A DNA stretch of 64,000 bases, from assembly GCF_001507855.1 (NCBI RefSeq), contig NZ_LGEN01000014.1, forward strand, positions 1-64,000, written 5' to 3'. Positions within the stretch are counted from its first letter, which is position 1. The number at the start of each line of letters is the position of its first letter. A program made the position numbers and the translations under genes. Positions 36,026 to 46,680 of this stretch are shown here, piece by piece. Source of the DNA: Halomonas sp. 54_146 (lineage in GTDB: Bacteria; Pseudomonadota; Gammaproteobacteria; Pseudomonadales; Halomonadaceae). The notes beneath the pieces are model-generated. The model was not told the origin of the DNA, made no database searches, and was given only the letters and a program-made list of their open reading frames with translations.

Positions 36026-38091
36026 TGGCTGTTAATACGCTTTTACTAGAACTAGGTGCAGAAGAGCTGCCGCCCACGGCCCTGGACGCTCTTTCCGATG
36101 CGTTCGCCGCGAGCATCGAGAAAGGCCTGCAAGAAGCCGATGTTCCCTTCACCAACGTTACCGCTTTTGCGACACCACGGCGTTTAGCGGTACAGGTGCA
36201 TGAACTGGCCGACAAACAGCCTGATCGTGACGTTGAGCGCCGTGGCCCAGCGCTGGCGGCCGCCTTTAAGGATGGCGTTGCCACTAAAGCCGCGGAAGGC
36301 TTTGCCCGCTCTTGCGGTGTAAGCGTCGACGAGCTGATTCATTTAGAAACCGATAAAGGTACTTGGTTAGGTTTTCGTGAGCAGCAGCAGGGAGAATCTA
36401 TTCAAGCGCTGCTGCCTGAGATTATCCGCAAATCAATCAGCACCCTCCCTGTGCCTAAAAACATGCGCTGGGGAGCTTCACGGGTTGAATTTTCACGCCC
36501 CGTGCACTGGCTGGTGGCGCTCTATGGCAGCGACGTCGTGGCTGCAGAAGCGCTTGGCTTGCAGGCCAGCCGCACCACGTTTGGCCACCGTTTCCACGCC
36601 CCTGATGCCATTCAGCTGGCGCACGCCGACGAATATGTTGCCGCGCTGGAAAACGCCTATGTGCTGGTGGACCGTGAGCAGCGCCGCGAACGCATTCGTG
36701 AACAGGTATTGGCAGAAGCCGAAGTTCAGGAAGCCACCGCCGTTATCGATGAGGACTTGCTCGTTGAAGTCAGTGGCCTAGTGGAGTGGCCGGTGGCGCT
36801 TACCGGCAGTTTCGATGAGCGCTTTTTGGAGGTTCCAGCAGAGTGCTTAATCTCCTCCATGAAGGCCAATCAGAAATATTTTCACCTGCTGGATGATGCC
36901 GGCAAGCTGAAGCCGCTGTTTATCACCATCGCTAATATTGATAGCGCTGACCCCGACCAGGTCATTGCCGGTAATGAGAAAGTCATTCGCCCGCGCTTAG
37001 CGGATGCTGCGTTTTTCTACGACACCGACCGCAAACGCACTCTGGCATCGCGCATTCCCCAGCTGGAAAGCGTTGTTTTCCAGCAGCAGCTGGGCACGCT
37101 GGCGGATAAAGCCCGCCGCAGCACGGCGATTGCGACCTTCATCGCTCAGCACATTAACAGTGATGTCGCCCATGCCCAGCGCGCTGTAGCGCTCGCTAAG
37201 TGTGACCTTGTGTCTGAAATGGTGCTCGAATTTCCTGAGCTTCAAGGCATTATGGGTCGCTACTACGCCGAGCAAGATGGCGAGCCTGAAGAGGTCGCCC
37301 AAGCGATTGAAGAGCAGTACCTGCCGCGCTTTGCCACCGATGCGATTCCGCAAAGCTTAACCGGCCAAGTGCTCGCTCTGGCAGATCGCCTGGATACGCT
37401 AGTGGGTATTTTCGGCATTGGCCAGCGCCCGACCGGCGCAAAAGACCCCTTCGCTCTACGTCGCTCCTCTATTGGCGTGCTCAATATTTTGGTTAAAGGT
37501 GAGCTTAATCTAGACCTGCGTGAGCTGCTCACCGTTGCCGCAGAGCAACACCAGGGCCTACCCAAGGCCGAAGGGTTAGTGGAAGACGTGCTGGCCTATA
37601 TGCTGGATCGCTTCCGCGCCTGGGGCCAGGAAGAGAAAATCAGCGCCGAGATGTACCTAGCGGTGCGCGCTCGCCCGGTCACCAAGCCGCTTGATTTTGC
37701 GCGCCGCCTGCGGGCGGTTAAGGCCTTTGCCCAGCGTGATGAAGCGGCTGCATTGGCCGCCGCGAACAAACGGGTTTCCAATATCCTCAGCAAGCAAGAG
37801 CACGATGGCAGCACGCAGGTAGACCAAAGCTTGCTACAAGAAGATGCCGAGCGAGCACTGTTCGACGCGGTGTCTGGCAGCCAAACGCAGGTTGCCCCGC
37901 TATTTGCGGCGGGCAACTATCAGCAAGCGCTGGATGCACTGGCTACGCTGCGTGAGCCGGTCGATACCTTCTTTGACCAAGTCATGGTGATGGCAGATGA
38001 CCCGGCTATTCAGCGCAATCGCTTAGCGCTTCTTGCTAGCCTTCAAGCGCTGTTCTTGGAAGTGGCTGATATTTCACTGCTCCCGCAGTAG
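36025..38091 (+). CDS. glyS: Glycyl-tRNA synthetase beta subunit
   Basis: 688 residues. Begins LLLELGAEELPPTAL and contains AFATPRRLAVQV, ECLISSMKANQKYFHL, and the HD-like segment with KCDLVSEMVLEFPELQGIMGRYYA, followed by GQRPTGAKDPFALRR and the C-terminal tRNA-anticodon-binding domain. Forms the tetramer with GlyQ and carries tRNA recognition. Followed by a strong terminator at 38130. Confidence 0.97.
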   Translation: MAVNTLLLELGAEELPPTALDALSDAFAASIEKGLQEADVPFTNVTAFATPRRLAVQVHELADKQPDRDVERRGPALAAAFKDGVATKAAEGFARSCGVSVDELIHLETDKGTWLGFREQQQGESIQALLPEIIRKSISTLPVPKNMRWGASRVEFSRPVHWLVALYGSDVVAAEALGLQASRTTFGHRFHAPDAIQLAHADEYVAALENAYVLVDREQRRERIREQVLAEAEVQEATAVIDEDLLVEVSGLVEWPVALTGSFDERFLEVPAECLISSMKANQKYFHLLDDAGKLKPLFITIANIDSADPDQVIAGNEKVIRPRLADAAFFYDTDRKRTLASRIPQLESVVFQQQLGTLADKARRSTAIATFIAQHINSDVAHAQRAVALAKCDLVSEMVLEFPELQGIMGRYYAEQDGEPEEVAQAIEEQYLPRFATDAIPQSLTGQVLALADRLDTLVGIFGIGQRPTGAKDPFALRRSSIGVLNILVKGELNLDLRELLTVAAEQHQGLPKAEGLVEDVLAYMLDRFRAWGQEEKISAEMYLAVRARPVTKPLDFARRLRAVKAFAQRDEAAALAAANKRVSNILSKQEHDGSTQVDQSLLQEDAERALFDAVSGSQTQVAPLFAAGNYQQALDALATLREPVDTFFDQVMVMADDPAIQRNRLALLASLQALFLEVADISLLPQ

Positions 38092-38129
38092 CCTTCGCGT
38101 TAGCTTGTCGTTTCCTAAGCCTAATCGTA

Positions 38130-38161
38130 AGCCCAATCGCTTTTGCGGTTGGGCTTTTTTT
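38130..38161 (+). terminator. Rho-independent terminator after glyS
   Basis: AGCCCAATCGC / GCGGTTGGGCT stem (one G-T pair) with a TTTT loop and a T7 tail. Confidence 0.92.
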
Positions 38162-38177
38162 ACGATGCTGGTTAGCA

Positions 38178-38193
38178 TGTTTCACGTGAAACA
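38178..38193. other. parS site 1
   Basis: TGTTTCACGTGAAACA, the ParB-binding consensus of the chromosomal Par system, at the centre of a 30-base perfect palindrome (38171-38200) between glyS and gmhB. Confidence 0.92.
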
Positions 38194-38238
38194 TGCTAAC
38201 CAGCCGACAAAAAGCGTTGGTCGCTAACACCGTAACCG

Positions 38239-38272
38239 CAGGGTCTTTAACTAAACAGGGTCTTTAACTAAA
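38239..38272. repeat. Perfect 17-bp tandem duplication upstream of gmhB
   Basis: CAGGGTCTTTAACTAAA occurs twice head-to-tail (38239-38255, 38256-38272), 30 bases before the gmhB start. Confidence 0.88.
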
Positions 38273-38301
38273 CAGAACCTTCAATACCAAACAGGATCGC
38301 T

Positions 38302-38859
38302 ATGCTAAGTGCCGAAAAGCTGGTTATTTTGGATCGAGACGGCGTCATCAACCATGACTCTGACCACTACATCAAATCACTCGATGAATGGGTGCCCTAC
38401 CCCACTTCAATTTCCGCCATTGGCCGATTAAACCGTGCCGGTTTCACCGTTGCTGTTGCCACCAATCAATCGGGTATTGCCCGCGGCTATTATGATGAAG
38501 CAACGCTCCAGGCCATGCATGATCGCTTAACCGCGCTGGTTGAGGATCAAGGCGGGCACATTGCCCATATCGCTTACTGCCCGCACGGGCCAGATGATAA
38601 CTGCCAATGCCGTAAACCGCTGCCCGGAATGCTACTGCAGATTCAGCAGCAGCTAGGGCTGGAAAGCTTAGCGGGCAGCTGGATGGTTGGTGACAGCCTG
38701 CGTGATCTTCAGGCGGGCGAAGCAGTAGGCTGCCAGCCTATTTTAGTAAGAACCGGAAAAGGAGCGGGTACCGAAGCAAAGCAGGTTGGCCTTGAGAAGG
38801 CTCGCCTGTTTGATGATTTGGCTGAATTTGTGAATTGGCTATGCGGTGAGGCAGCATGA
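38302..38859 (+). CDS. gmhB: D-glycero-beta-D-manno-heptose-1,7-bisphosphate 7-phosphatase
   Basis: 185 residues, HAD superfamily. The nucleophile motif is VILDRDGVIN, the second motif ATNQSGIARGYY, the zinc loop CPHGPDDNCQCRKP, and motif IV GDSLRDLQAGEAVG. Removes the 7-phosphate between the two HldE reactions. It lies alone between parS sites 1 and 2, away from hldE/hldD; in relatives an acyltransferase gene often follows, but none does here. Confidence 0.95.
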   Translation: MLSAEKLVILDRDGVINHDSDHYIKSLDEWVPYPTSISAIGRLNRAGFTVAVATNQSGIARGYYDEATLQAMHDRLTALVEDQGGHIAHIAYCPHGPDDNCQCRKPLPGMLLQIQQQLGLESLAGSWMVGDSLRDLQAGEAVGCQPILVRTGKGAGTEAKQVGLEKARLFDDLAEFVNWLCGEAA

Positions 38860-39077
38860 TATTGCAGTGACTCTGCTGTTTGTTCTGTTGCTTGTTGTGC
38901 TGTTTATTATTTTGCTTGTCCTGCTGTTTGCTCTGTTATTTGTTGTATTAACTGCCGATGGCGCTTGCTCTGGCTGAGTTTTGGCTTAAACCAAAACGCA
39001 AAACGGCAAGATGTTTCACGTGAAACATCTTGCCGTTACGTTACAGCGAGGCCGCTAGAATAGTTACCTACTAGCGT
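38860..39077. other. Pyrimidine-rich low-complexity gap after gmhB
   Basis: Repeats of CTG(C/T)TGTTTG-like units at 38870-38952. One frame (GTG 38867 to TGA 38977) would encode a 36-residue, almost purely Leu/Val/Phe peptide, but its ribosome-binding site is poor and the repeat structure explains it. No terminator was seen apart from the parS palindrome on the right. Confidence 0.5.
39012..39027. other. parS site 2
   Basis: TGTTTCACGTGAAACA inside a 36-base perfect palindrome (39002-39037), just past the gyrB stop. Confidence 0.92.
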
Positions 39078-41537
<2,460 letters not shown>

Positions 41538-41577
41538 CTATACCCTTCCTACATTGCTGCATTGCTGCTTGGCCGGA

Positions 41578-42681
41578 CTAGCTGGCTCTTTCTAAGTTAC
41601 TGAGCCCCTCTTTGATATGTTTCACGTGAAACATATTCACAGGAGTATCAGTGTGCCAGGCATTTTTTAATGCGGAAGGTTCGACACTGGTAATAAATGC
41701 TTGGCACTGCATATCTTCGAGTAATTGACAAAACTGGTGACGATTCTGCGCGTCAAGTTCGGCCGGTAAATCATCGATAAGATAGATACAGTGCCGCTGT
41801 GCTGTTCTTTCCAGAAACCGCCCTTGGGCGAGTTTTAAAGCGCTCACCACTAATTTTTGCTGGCCTCTGGAAAGCACTTCTACAGCAGGCTGTTTGTTTA
41901 TCCTGATGCGTAAATCTGCACGCTGAGGGCCTTGTTGAGTAAACCCCATTTGCTGGTCAGTGGCACGGCTATCGTGTAGCACAGCCGCAAGAGAACGCTC
42001 TTTATCCCACCCCCGGGCATAGTGCAAAGACAAACCAGATAAAGGCAGTAATACTTTCAACGTCTCTTCAAAAACTGGCAAAAAATCACTGAACCAAGCG
42101 CTGCGTAACACATCCATCTGCTCGCCCCACATGGCAAGCTCATGTTCCCAAACCGCCATTTCCTGAGGCTGTATTCTACCACGCCTAAGCAGTGCATTCC
42201 GATGTTTCAACGCACGCCGGGTACGCTTCCACATCCCTAAGAAGTCATGTTTCACGTGAAACACTCCCCAGTCGAGAAACTCGCGGCGCCCAGCTGGAGA
42301 ACCTTCCAGTAATCGGAATGCATCTGGATTAATTAACTGAAGCGGCATCGCCTCTACCAGCTCTGCCAATCGGGCGTTTTTATCGCCCCTCAAACGCAGC
42401 TCAAGCTCTCTCTGGGCACGAAGACGACGAACGCCTAGCGTGACCTCGGGCTCACCCGCTAACCGCCCATAGAGTGTCATTTGAGGCTCATCAGCTTGAA
42501 TCGCATGCTTTAACTGGCGTGTACGAAACGAGCGACCCATACCCAGGATATGTATGCCTTCCAGCAGGCTCGTTTTGCCGCTGCCGTTAGCGCCGCTAAT
42601 GACGTTGATGCGCGAGGACGGCGTCATTTCAACCGACAAAAGGTTACGCAAGCCTTGGAAGTTAAGCAGCGTCAGGCTCAT
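41578..42681 (-). CDS. recF: DNA repair protein RecF
   Basis: 367 residues. SMC-like ATPase: Walker A ISGANGSGKTSLLEGI near residue 30, signature VLSRGQQKLVVSALKLAQ, and Walker B YLIDDLPAELD. Loads RecA at single-strand gaps with RecOR. Two perfect parS sites fall in its coding sequence and are read as FHVKH both times (around residues 142 and 350), the second within the C-terminal tail where it is less likely to matter for RecF function. Confidence 0.96.
   Translation of the reverse strand: MSLTLLNFQGLRNLLSVEMTPSSRINVISGANGSGKTSLLEGIHILGMGRSFRTRQLKHAIQADEPQMTLYGRLAGEPEVTLGVRRLRAQRELELRLRGDKNARLAELVEAMPLQLINPDAFRLLEGSPAGRREFLDWGVFHVKHDFLGMWKRTRRALKHRNALLRRGRIQPQEMAVWEHELAMWGEQMDVLRSAWFSDFLPVFEETLKVLLPLSGLSLHYARGWDKERSLAAVLHDSRATDQQMGFTQQGPQRADLRIRINKQPAVEVLSRGQQKLVVSALKLAQGRFLERTAQRHCIYLIDDLPAELDAQNRHQFCQLLEDMQCQAFITSVEPSALKNAWHTDTPVNMFHVKHIKEGLSNLERAS
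41618..41633. other. parS site 3 (in recF 3' end)
   Basis: TGTTTCACGTGAAACA inside recF codons reading MFHVKH near the protein C-terminus. Confidence 0.9.
42248..42263. other. parS site 4 (in recF)
   Basis: TGTTTCACGTGAAACA inside recF codons reading VFHVKH near residue 142; shared codon reading with site 3. Confidence 0.9.
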
Positions 42682-42757
42682 TGCGTCATTACCACTTAGT
42701 CATCACCACTTAAAAGAGATACCGAAAATAAGAATCATCCATTCTCAATAAGGAAGC

Positions 42758-42781
42758 GGCGCTTCTGCTACCAGAAACGCC
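42758..42781 (-). terminator. Hairpin between dnaN and recF
   Basis: Ten-pair stem (one G-T pair) with a four-base loop, followed on the minus strand by GCTTCCTTATT. The tail is only partly T-rich, so it may be a weak terminator or attenuator that lowers recF relative to dnaN. Confidence 0.4.
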
Positions 42782-42796
42782 GCCACTGTACATTGC

Positions 42797-42839
42797 TTAC
42801 GCTATAACATTAATTACGCTATAACATTGATTACGCTAC
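42797..42839. repeat. 17-bp tandem repeat between dnaN and recF
   Basis: TTACGCTATAACATT(A/G)A twice (42797-42813, 42814-42830) plus a partial third copy, next to the dnaN stop. Confidence 0.85.
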
Positions 42840-42854
42840 AAACAGTCAGACCGC

Positions 42855-43958
42855 CTATAAACGCATCGGCATCACAACATAAAGCGCATCACCGCCGCCC
42901 GGCTCTTCAAGCAGAGCACTGCTGTTAGGGTCCGCCAGGGTAATCTGCACCCGATCTTCATTAAGCACCGTCAATACATCGACGAGATAGCCAACGTTAA
43001 AGCCCACTTCCATCGCCCCACCGTTATATTCAACGGCGATATTTTCCTCGGCTTCTTCTTGCTCCGGGTTATTGGCCATTACTTTAAGGTTGTTCTCCTC
43101 AAGGTAAAGGCGTACACCGCGGTACTTCTCATTAGAAAGAATCGCCGTGCGTGAAAGCACTTGGCGCAGTGCAGCGCGCTCGGCAATCAGTACTTTGTCG
43201 CCATTACGCGGCACCACACGTTCGTAATCGGGGAACTTGCCGTCAATGAGCTTGGAGGTAAAGGTGAAATCCCCCGTGTGCGCCCGCACATGGCTGGAAC
43301 CAAGCGTTAAACTTACCGGCTCGTCACTGTCATCTAGCAAACGTGACAGCTCTAAAATGCCTTTACGTGGCACAATCAGTTTTTGAGGCTGACTAACGGA
43401 CACCTCTATCGGGCGCGAGCACATCGCTAAGCGGTGCCCATCGGTTGCCACTGTGCGCAGCAAATTGCTTTGAATTTCCAGCAGCATACCGTTGAGGTAA
43501 TAGCGTACATCCTGCTGCGCCATGGCAAACGAGGTGGCCTCAATCAGGTGCTTTAGCGTGCCCCTGGGCACGCTAACTTCCTGGCTGCCATCGGCCTCTT
43601 CGATATTAGGAAACTCCGCCACCGGCAGCGTTGACAGCGTAAAGCGTGAACGCCCGCTGCGCAGCACGGCGCGGCCTTCTTCAACGGCGAGTTGAATATC
43701 AGACTGGTCAGGCAGTGATTTACAAATATCCATCAACTTACGAGCAGGCACTGTAGCAGCACCTGGCTGGTCAACCTGGCTTGCGACGGTGCGGCCAATA
43801 AGCTCGACTTCCAAATCAGTACCGGTGAGTGAAACTTGGTCACCTTCTACTTGAATCAGCACGTTGGAAAGTACAGGGAGCGTTTGACGCCGTTCCACTA
43901 CCCCTGCGACCAGAGTCAGCGGACGTAGCAGCGCCTCTCGGGAAATCGAAAATTTCAT
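42855..43958 (-). CDS. dnaN: DNA polymerase III sliding clamp (beta)
   Basis: 367 residues from ATG 43958. Begins MKFSISREALLRPLTLVAGVVERRQTLPVLSNVL and ends with YVVMPMRL, the typical clamp C-terminus; the three-fold repeated clamp domains are evident across the sequence (YLNGMLLEI, LTLGSSHVRAHTGDFTFTSKLIDGKFPDYERVVP). Encircles DNA for Pol III processivity. Between dnaA and recF in conserved order. Confidence 0.98.
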   Translation of the reverse strand: MKFSISREALLRPLTLVAGVVERRQTLPVLSNVLIQVEGDQVSLTGTDLEVELIGRTVASQVDQPGAATVPARKLMDICKSLPDQSDIQLAVEEGRAVLRSGRSRFTLSTLPVAEFPNIEEADGSQEVSVPRGTLKHLIEATSFAMAQQDVRYYLNGMLLEIQSNLLRTVATDGHRLAMCSRPIEVSVSQPQKLIVPRKGILELSRLLDDSDEPVSLTLGSSHVRAHTGDFTFTSKLIDGKFPDYERVVPRNGDKVLIAERAALRQVLSRTAILSNEKYRGVRLYLEENNLKVMANNPEQEEAEENIAVEYNGGAMEVGFNVGYLVDVLTVLNEDRVQITLADPNSSALLEEPGGGDALYVVMPMRL

Positions 43959-44018
43959 CAATACTCCGGTTCTATATCCAGGAAAACCTGCGTGTGACAG
44001 ATCTGCCCAATGGGATGA

Positions 44019-45485
44019 TTAACTGGTCAACAGGCGCAGCAAGTTCTTATAGTCTTCACGAATGTCTGCACTTTCTTCCTGCAGAGATTTAACTTTACGG
44101 CAAGCGTGCAGCACCGTTGTATGGTCGCGGCCACCAAAGGCATCGCCAATCTCTGGCAAACTGTGATTCGTTAGCTCTTTTGCCAGTGCCATCGCCACCT
44201 GACGAGGGCGAGCAACGGAGCGCGAACGACGCTTGGAAAGTAAGTCCGCCACCTTAATCTTGTAATACTCCGCGACCGTGCGCTGAATATTATCAACACC
44301 TACCTGCTTATCCTGAAGGGCCAATAGGTCTTTTAATGACTCACGAATAAAATCTTGGGTAATGGTTTTACCCATAAAGTGTGAATCGGCAATCACTTTT
44401 TTCAACGCGCCTTCCAATTCGCGCACGTTGGAACGAATTTTTTGCGCAATAAAAAAAGCCGCATCGTGGGGCAGATCAACCTTAGCCTGGTCGGCCTTTT
44501 TCATCAAAATGGCGACGCGGGTTTCAAGCTCAGGCGGTTCAATCGCCACCGTTAGACCCCAACCAAAGCGTGATTTAAGCCGCTCCTCTACCCCACTGAT
44601 CTCTTTAGGATAGCGGTCAGAGGTGAGGATCATCTGCTGGCCGCCTTCCAAAAGTGCGTTGAAGGTATGGAAAAACTCTTCCTGCGAGCGCTCTTTTCCG
44701 GCAAAAAATTGAATATCATCAATGAGTAACGCATCTACGCTGCGGTAAAAGCGTTTGAAATCATTAATCGCATTAAGCTGTAGCGCTTTGACCATATCGG
44801 CAACAAAACGCTCTGAGTGCAGATACACGACGCGGGCGTTTTCACGCCGCGTTGCCAGCGCGTTGCCCACCGCGTGCATTAAGTGGGTTTTACCCAGGCC
44901 GACGCCACCGTATAAAAATAGCGGGTTATAAGCGCCGCCGGGGTTTTCAGACACCTGGCGGGAAGCCGCGCGAGCTAGCTGGTTCGATTTACCTTCCACA
45001 AAGGTATCAAAGGTAAAGTTCGGATTAAGGCCGCTGCCATGCTTCAGGCTGCCCTCTACCTGTACCTGACGCTCATTATTACGCCGGCCTGGCGCTTCAT
45101 CGCGCAGCCTATCTATTTCGCGCTCATCGGCAATATCACCGCGTGGCGGTGTATGTACCGCAGGCGAGGCTGGCCGCGACGGGGAAGCCGATACAGGATT
45201 GCCTAGATCACGATGCTGAGGTGCCTGGGTGGCCGGGCGGCGACTGCCTACCGTCAGGCTTACCTTGGGCGGCTTGGCCGGTGCGAGTTCGCGCATCAGC
45301 TCACTAATCCGCTTGGCATACTTATCGTTCACCCAATCGCGCACAAAGCGATTCGGCGCCAATAAGCGCAGCTCGTTGGACTCTCCTTCTTCTGCCTGCA
45401 GCGGGCGTATCCAGGTATTGAACTGCTGTGAATTCAGCTCATCCTGCAGGTTGTCCAGGCACTGTTGCCAAAGCGTCAGTGACAC
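44019..45485 (-). CDS. dnaA: Chromosomal replication initiator DnaA
   Basis: 488 residues. Domain I ([26 protein letters not shown]), a proline-rich variable domain II (about 75-145), AAA+ domain III with [20 protein letters not shown] and [26 protein letters not shown], and domain IV with the signature [31 protein letters not shown] that binds DnaA boxes. Transcribed away from the AT-rich oriC region immediately upstream. Confidence 0.99.
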   Translation of the reverse strand: MSLTLWQQCLDNLQDELNSQQFNTWIRPLQAEEGESNELRLLAPNRFVRDWVNDKYAKRISELMRELAPAKPPKVSLTVGSRRPATQAPQHRDLGNPVSASPSRPASPAVHTPPRGDIADEREIDRLRDEAPGRRNNERQVQVEGSLKHGSGLNPNFTFDTFVEGKSNQLARAASRQVSENPGGAYNPLFLYGGVGLGKTHLMHAVGNALATRRENARVVYLHSERFVADMVKALQLNAINDFKRFYRSVDALLIDDIQFFAGKERSQEEFFHTFNALLEGGQQMILTSDRYPKEISGVEERLKSRFGWGLTVAIEPPELETRVAILMKKADQAKVDLPHDAAFFIAQKIRSNVRELEGALKKVIADSHFMGKTITQDFIRESLKDLLALQDKQVGVDNIQRTVAEYYKIKVADLLSKRRSRSVARPRQVAMALAKELTNHSLPEIGDAFGGRDHTTVLHACRKVKSLQEESADIREDYKNLLRLLTS

Positions 45486-45893
45486 TCATCTCACCATCGG
45501 TTGAAAACGGCCGACCATTGTAGCGCCCAAAGCAGCAGTTATCCACACGGGTTTACGCTCGATATTGAGCTGTGGACAACTTGCACTAAGCCTACGGGAA
45601 AACCTTAGAAAAACATGGGGGCAGTCTCAAAAAGAGCAACTTACGCAGGTGTTAAGCACATCTAAATAACAGTTTATAGCCTGCTTATACGCGACTTACT
45701 CACAGATTTTTTATTAATATAAGACACTGATAAATATATATTAAAAACACTTATCCACAAATAGTATCCCCACTATTAATAACAACAGGTTTAGAACTAC
45801 TAATTAGTAATAATAGAGGCAAGCCCAAGCGTTCGGCAAAGACCCGAAAACGAAGTCGCAATGCCCCTATGAGTGATTTTATGCAACGAAAAA
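45486..45893. other. Predicted chromosomal origin, oriC
   Basis: The dnaA-rpmH intergenic region. DnaA boxes: TTATCCACA at 45539-45547 and 45751-45759, and TTGTCCACA on the minus strand at 45571-45579; a weaker TTACTCACA is at 45696-45704. Between them is an AT-rich stretch (45705-45750, including ATTTTTTATTAATATA) suited to unwinding. No GATC occurs anywhere from 45486 to 46018, so a Dam/SeqA-style control as in E. coli is not supported. No gene was found here. Confidence 0.85.
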
Positions 45894-45922
45894 TTGCACC
45901 GAGCAGAGGAAGCCTCTACAAT
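45894..45922 (+). promoter_or_regulatory. Sigma-70 promoter for rpmH-rnpA
   Basis: TTGCAC (45894-45899), 17-base spacer, TACAAT (45917-45922), about 95 bases before rpmH; a conserved location for the rpmH promoter. Confidence 0.75.
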
Positions 45923-45942
45923 TTCCGGTCTTGAATTGAATC

Positions 45943-45976
45943 GCCCCGGCTAGTTCTCCACTGGACCGGGCTTTTT
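45943..45976 (+). promoter_or_regulatory. Attenuator-like hairpin in the rpmH leader
   Basis: GCCCCGG ... CCGGGC arms followed by TTTTT, inside the short untranslated leader between the promoter and rpmH. Form fits a leaky terminator controlling rpmH-rnpA. Confidence 0.45.
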
Positions 45977-46018
45977 GGAATTTACTTTCCGTCCTAAACC
46001 ACGTGGGAATAACGAGTT

Positions 46019-46153
46019 ATGAAACGCACTTTTCAACCTAGCGTTCTCAAGCGCAAGCGCGCGCATGGCTTCCGTGCTCGTATGGCAACCAAAAACGGTC
46101 GCGCCATCCTCGCACGTCGCCGTGCCAAGGGCCGCAAGCGTCTGAGCGCCTGA
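46019..46153 (+). CDS. rpmH: Ribosomal protein bL34
   Basis: 44 residues, too short for many ORF listings. The sequence [20 protein letters not shown] and the basic tail [12 protein letters not shown] are those of L34. Located in the invariant rpmH-rnpA arrangement beside oriC. Stop TGA at 46151-46153, 13 bases before the rnpA start. Confidence 0.98.
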   Translation: MKRTFQPSVLKRKRAHGFRARMATKNGRAILARRRAKGRKRLSA

Positions 46154-46166
46154 TCTCGGATTGCGT

Positions 46167-46559
46167 GTGCCGCAGCAAGGCTTTCCCCGGCAATTACGGT
46201 TACTAAATGCTGGGGATTTCAGTCACGTGTTTGAGCAAGCCGACTTCAAAGTGCATGGCAAAGGTATGATGGCGCTTGTACGCCTGAGTACTCGGGGGCA
46301 CCCCCGCCTTGGGCTTGTCGTCAGCAAGAAAAATGTCAAACGCGCCGTTGATCGCAACCGCTTCAAGCGCCTCGTTCGAGAATCTGTTCGCCTCCGACAA
46401 GATCACCTACCCTCTGTGGATATCGTGGTTCTTGCTCGGCGCGGCGTTCAGGATATCGATAACGACACCTTGCATCGCCAGTTACATGGCATGTGGAAGC
46501 GACTTCAGCGTGACGCACAGGCGGTGACCGCAGCACCAACGCCTAAGCGTGACACGTGA
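46167..46559 (+). CDS. rnpA: Ribonuclease P protein component
   Basis: 130 residues if started at GTG 46167 (protein MPQQGFPRQLRLL, which fits the family start); a TTG at 46161 is an alternative giving two more residues. The RNR motif region KNVKRAVDRNRFKRLVRESVR and the preceding PRLGLVVSKK are diagnostic. Binds the RNase P RNA for 5' maturation of tRNAs. Weak start signals suggest coupling to rpmH. Confidence 0.95.
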   Translation: MPQQGFPRQLRLLNAGDFSHVFEQADFKVHGKGMMALVRLSTRGHPRLGLVVSKKNVKRAVDRNRFKRLVRESVRLRQDHLPSVDIVVLARRGVQDIDNDTLHRQLHGMWKRLQRDAQAVTAAPTPKRDT

Positions 46560-46590
46560 CCTTTGGCGCACACCTCGCCGCTCGACCTCG

Positions 46591-46611
46591 GCCTGCCGCT
46601 TGGCAGGCTTT
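46591..46611 (+). terminator. Hairpin between rnpA and yidC
   Basis: GCCTGCC-GCTT-GGCAGGC perfect stem followed by TTTCG; a short T run only. It occupies the place where yidD is usually found. Confidence 0.5.
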
Positions 46612-46680
46612 CGTGTGTCATGAGTCGAGTAAATAACACTGCGCCATTAGCATGTTCACCACCCAGCGGGCAGAACCCTC

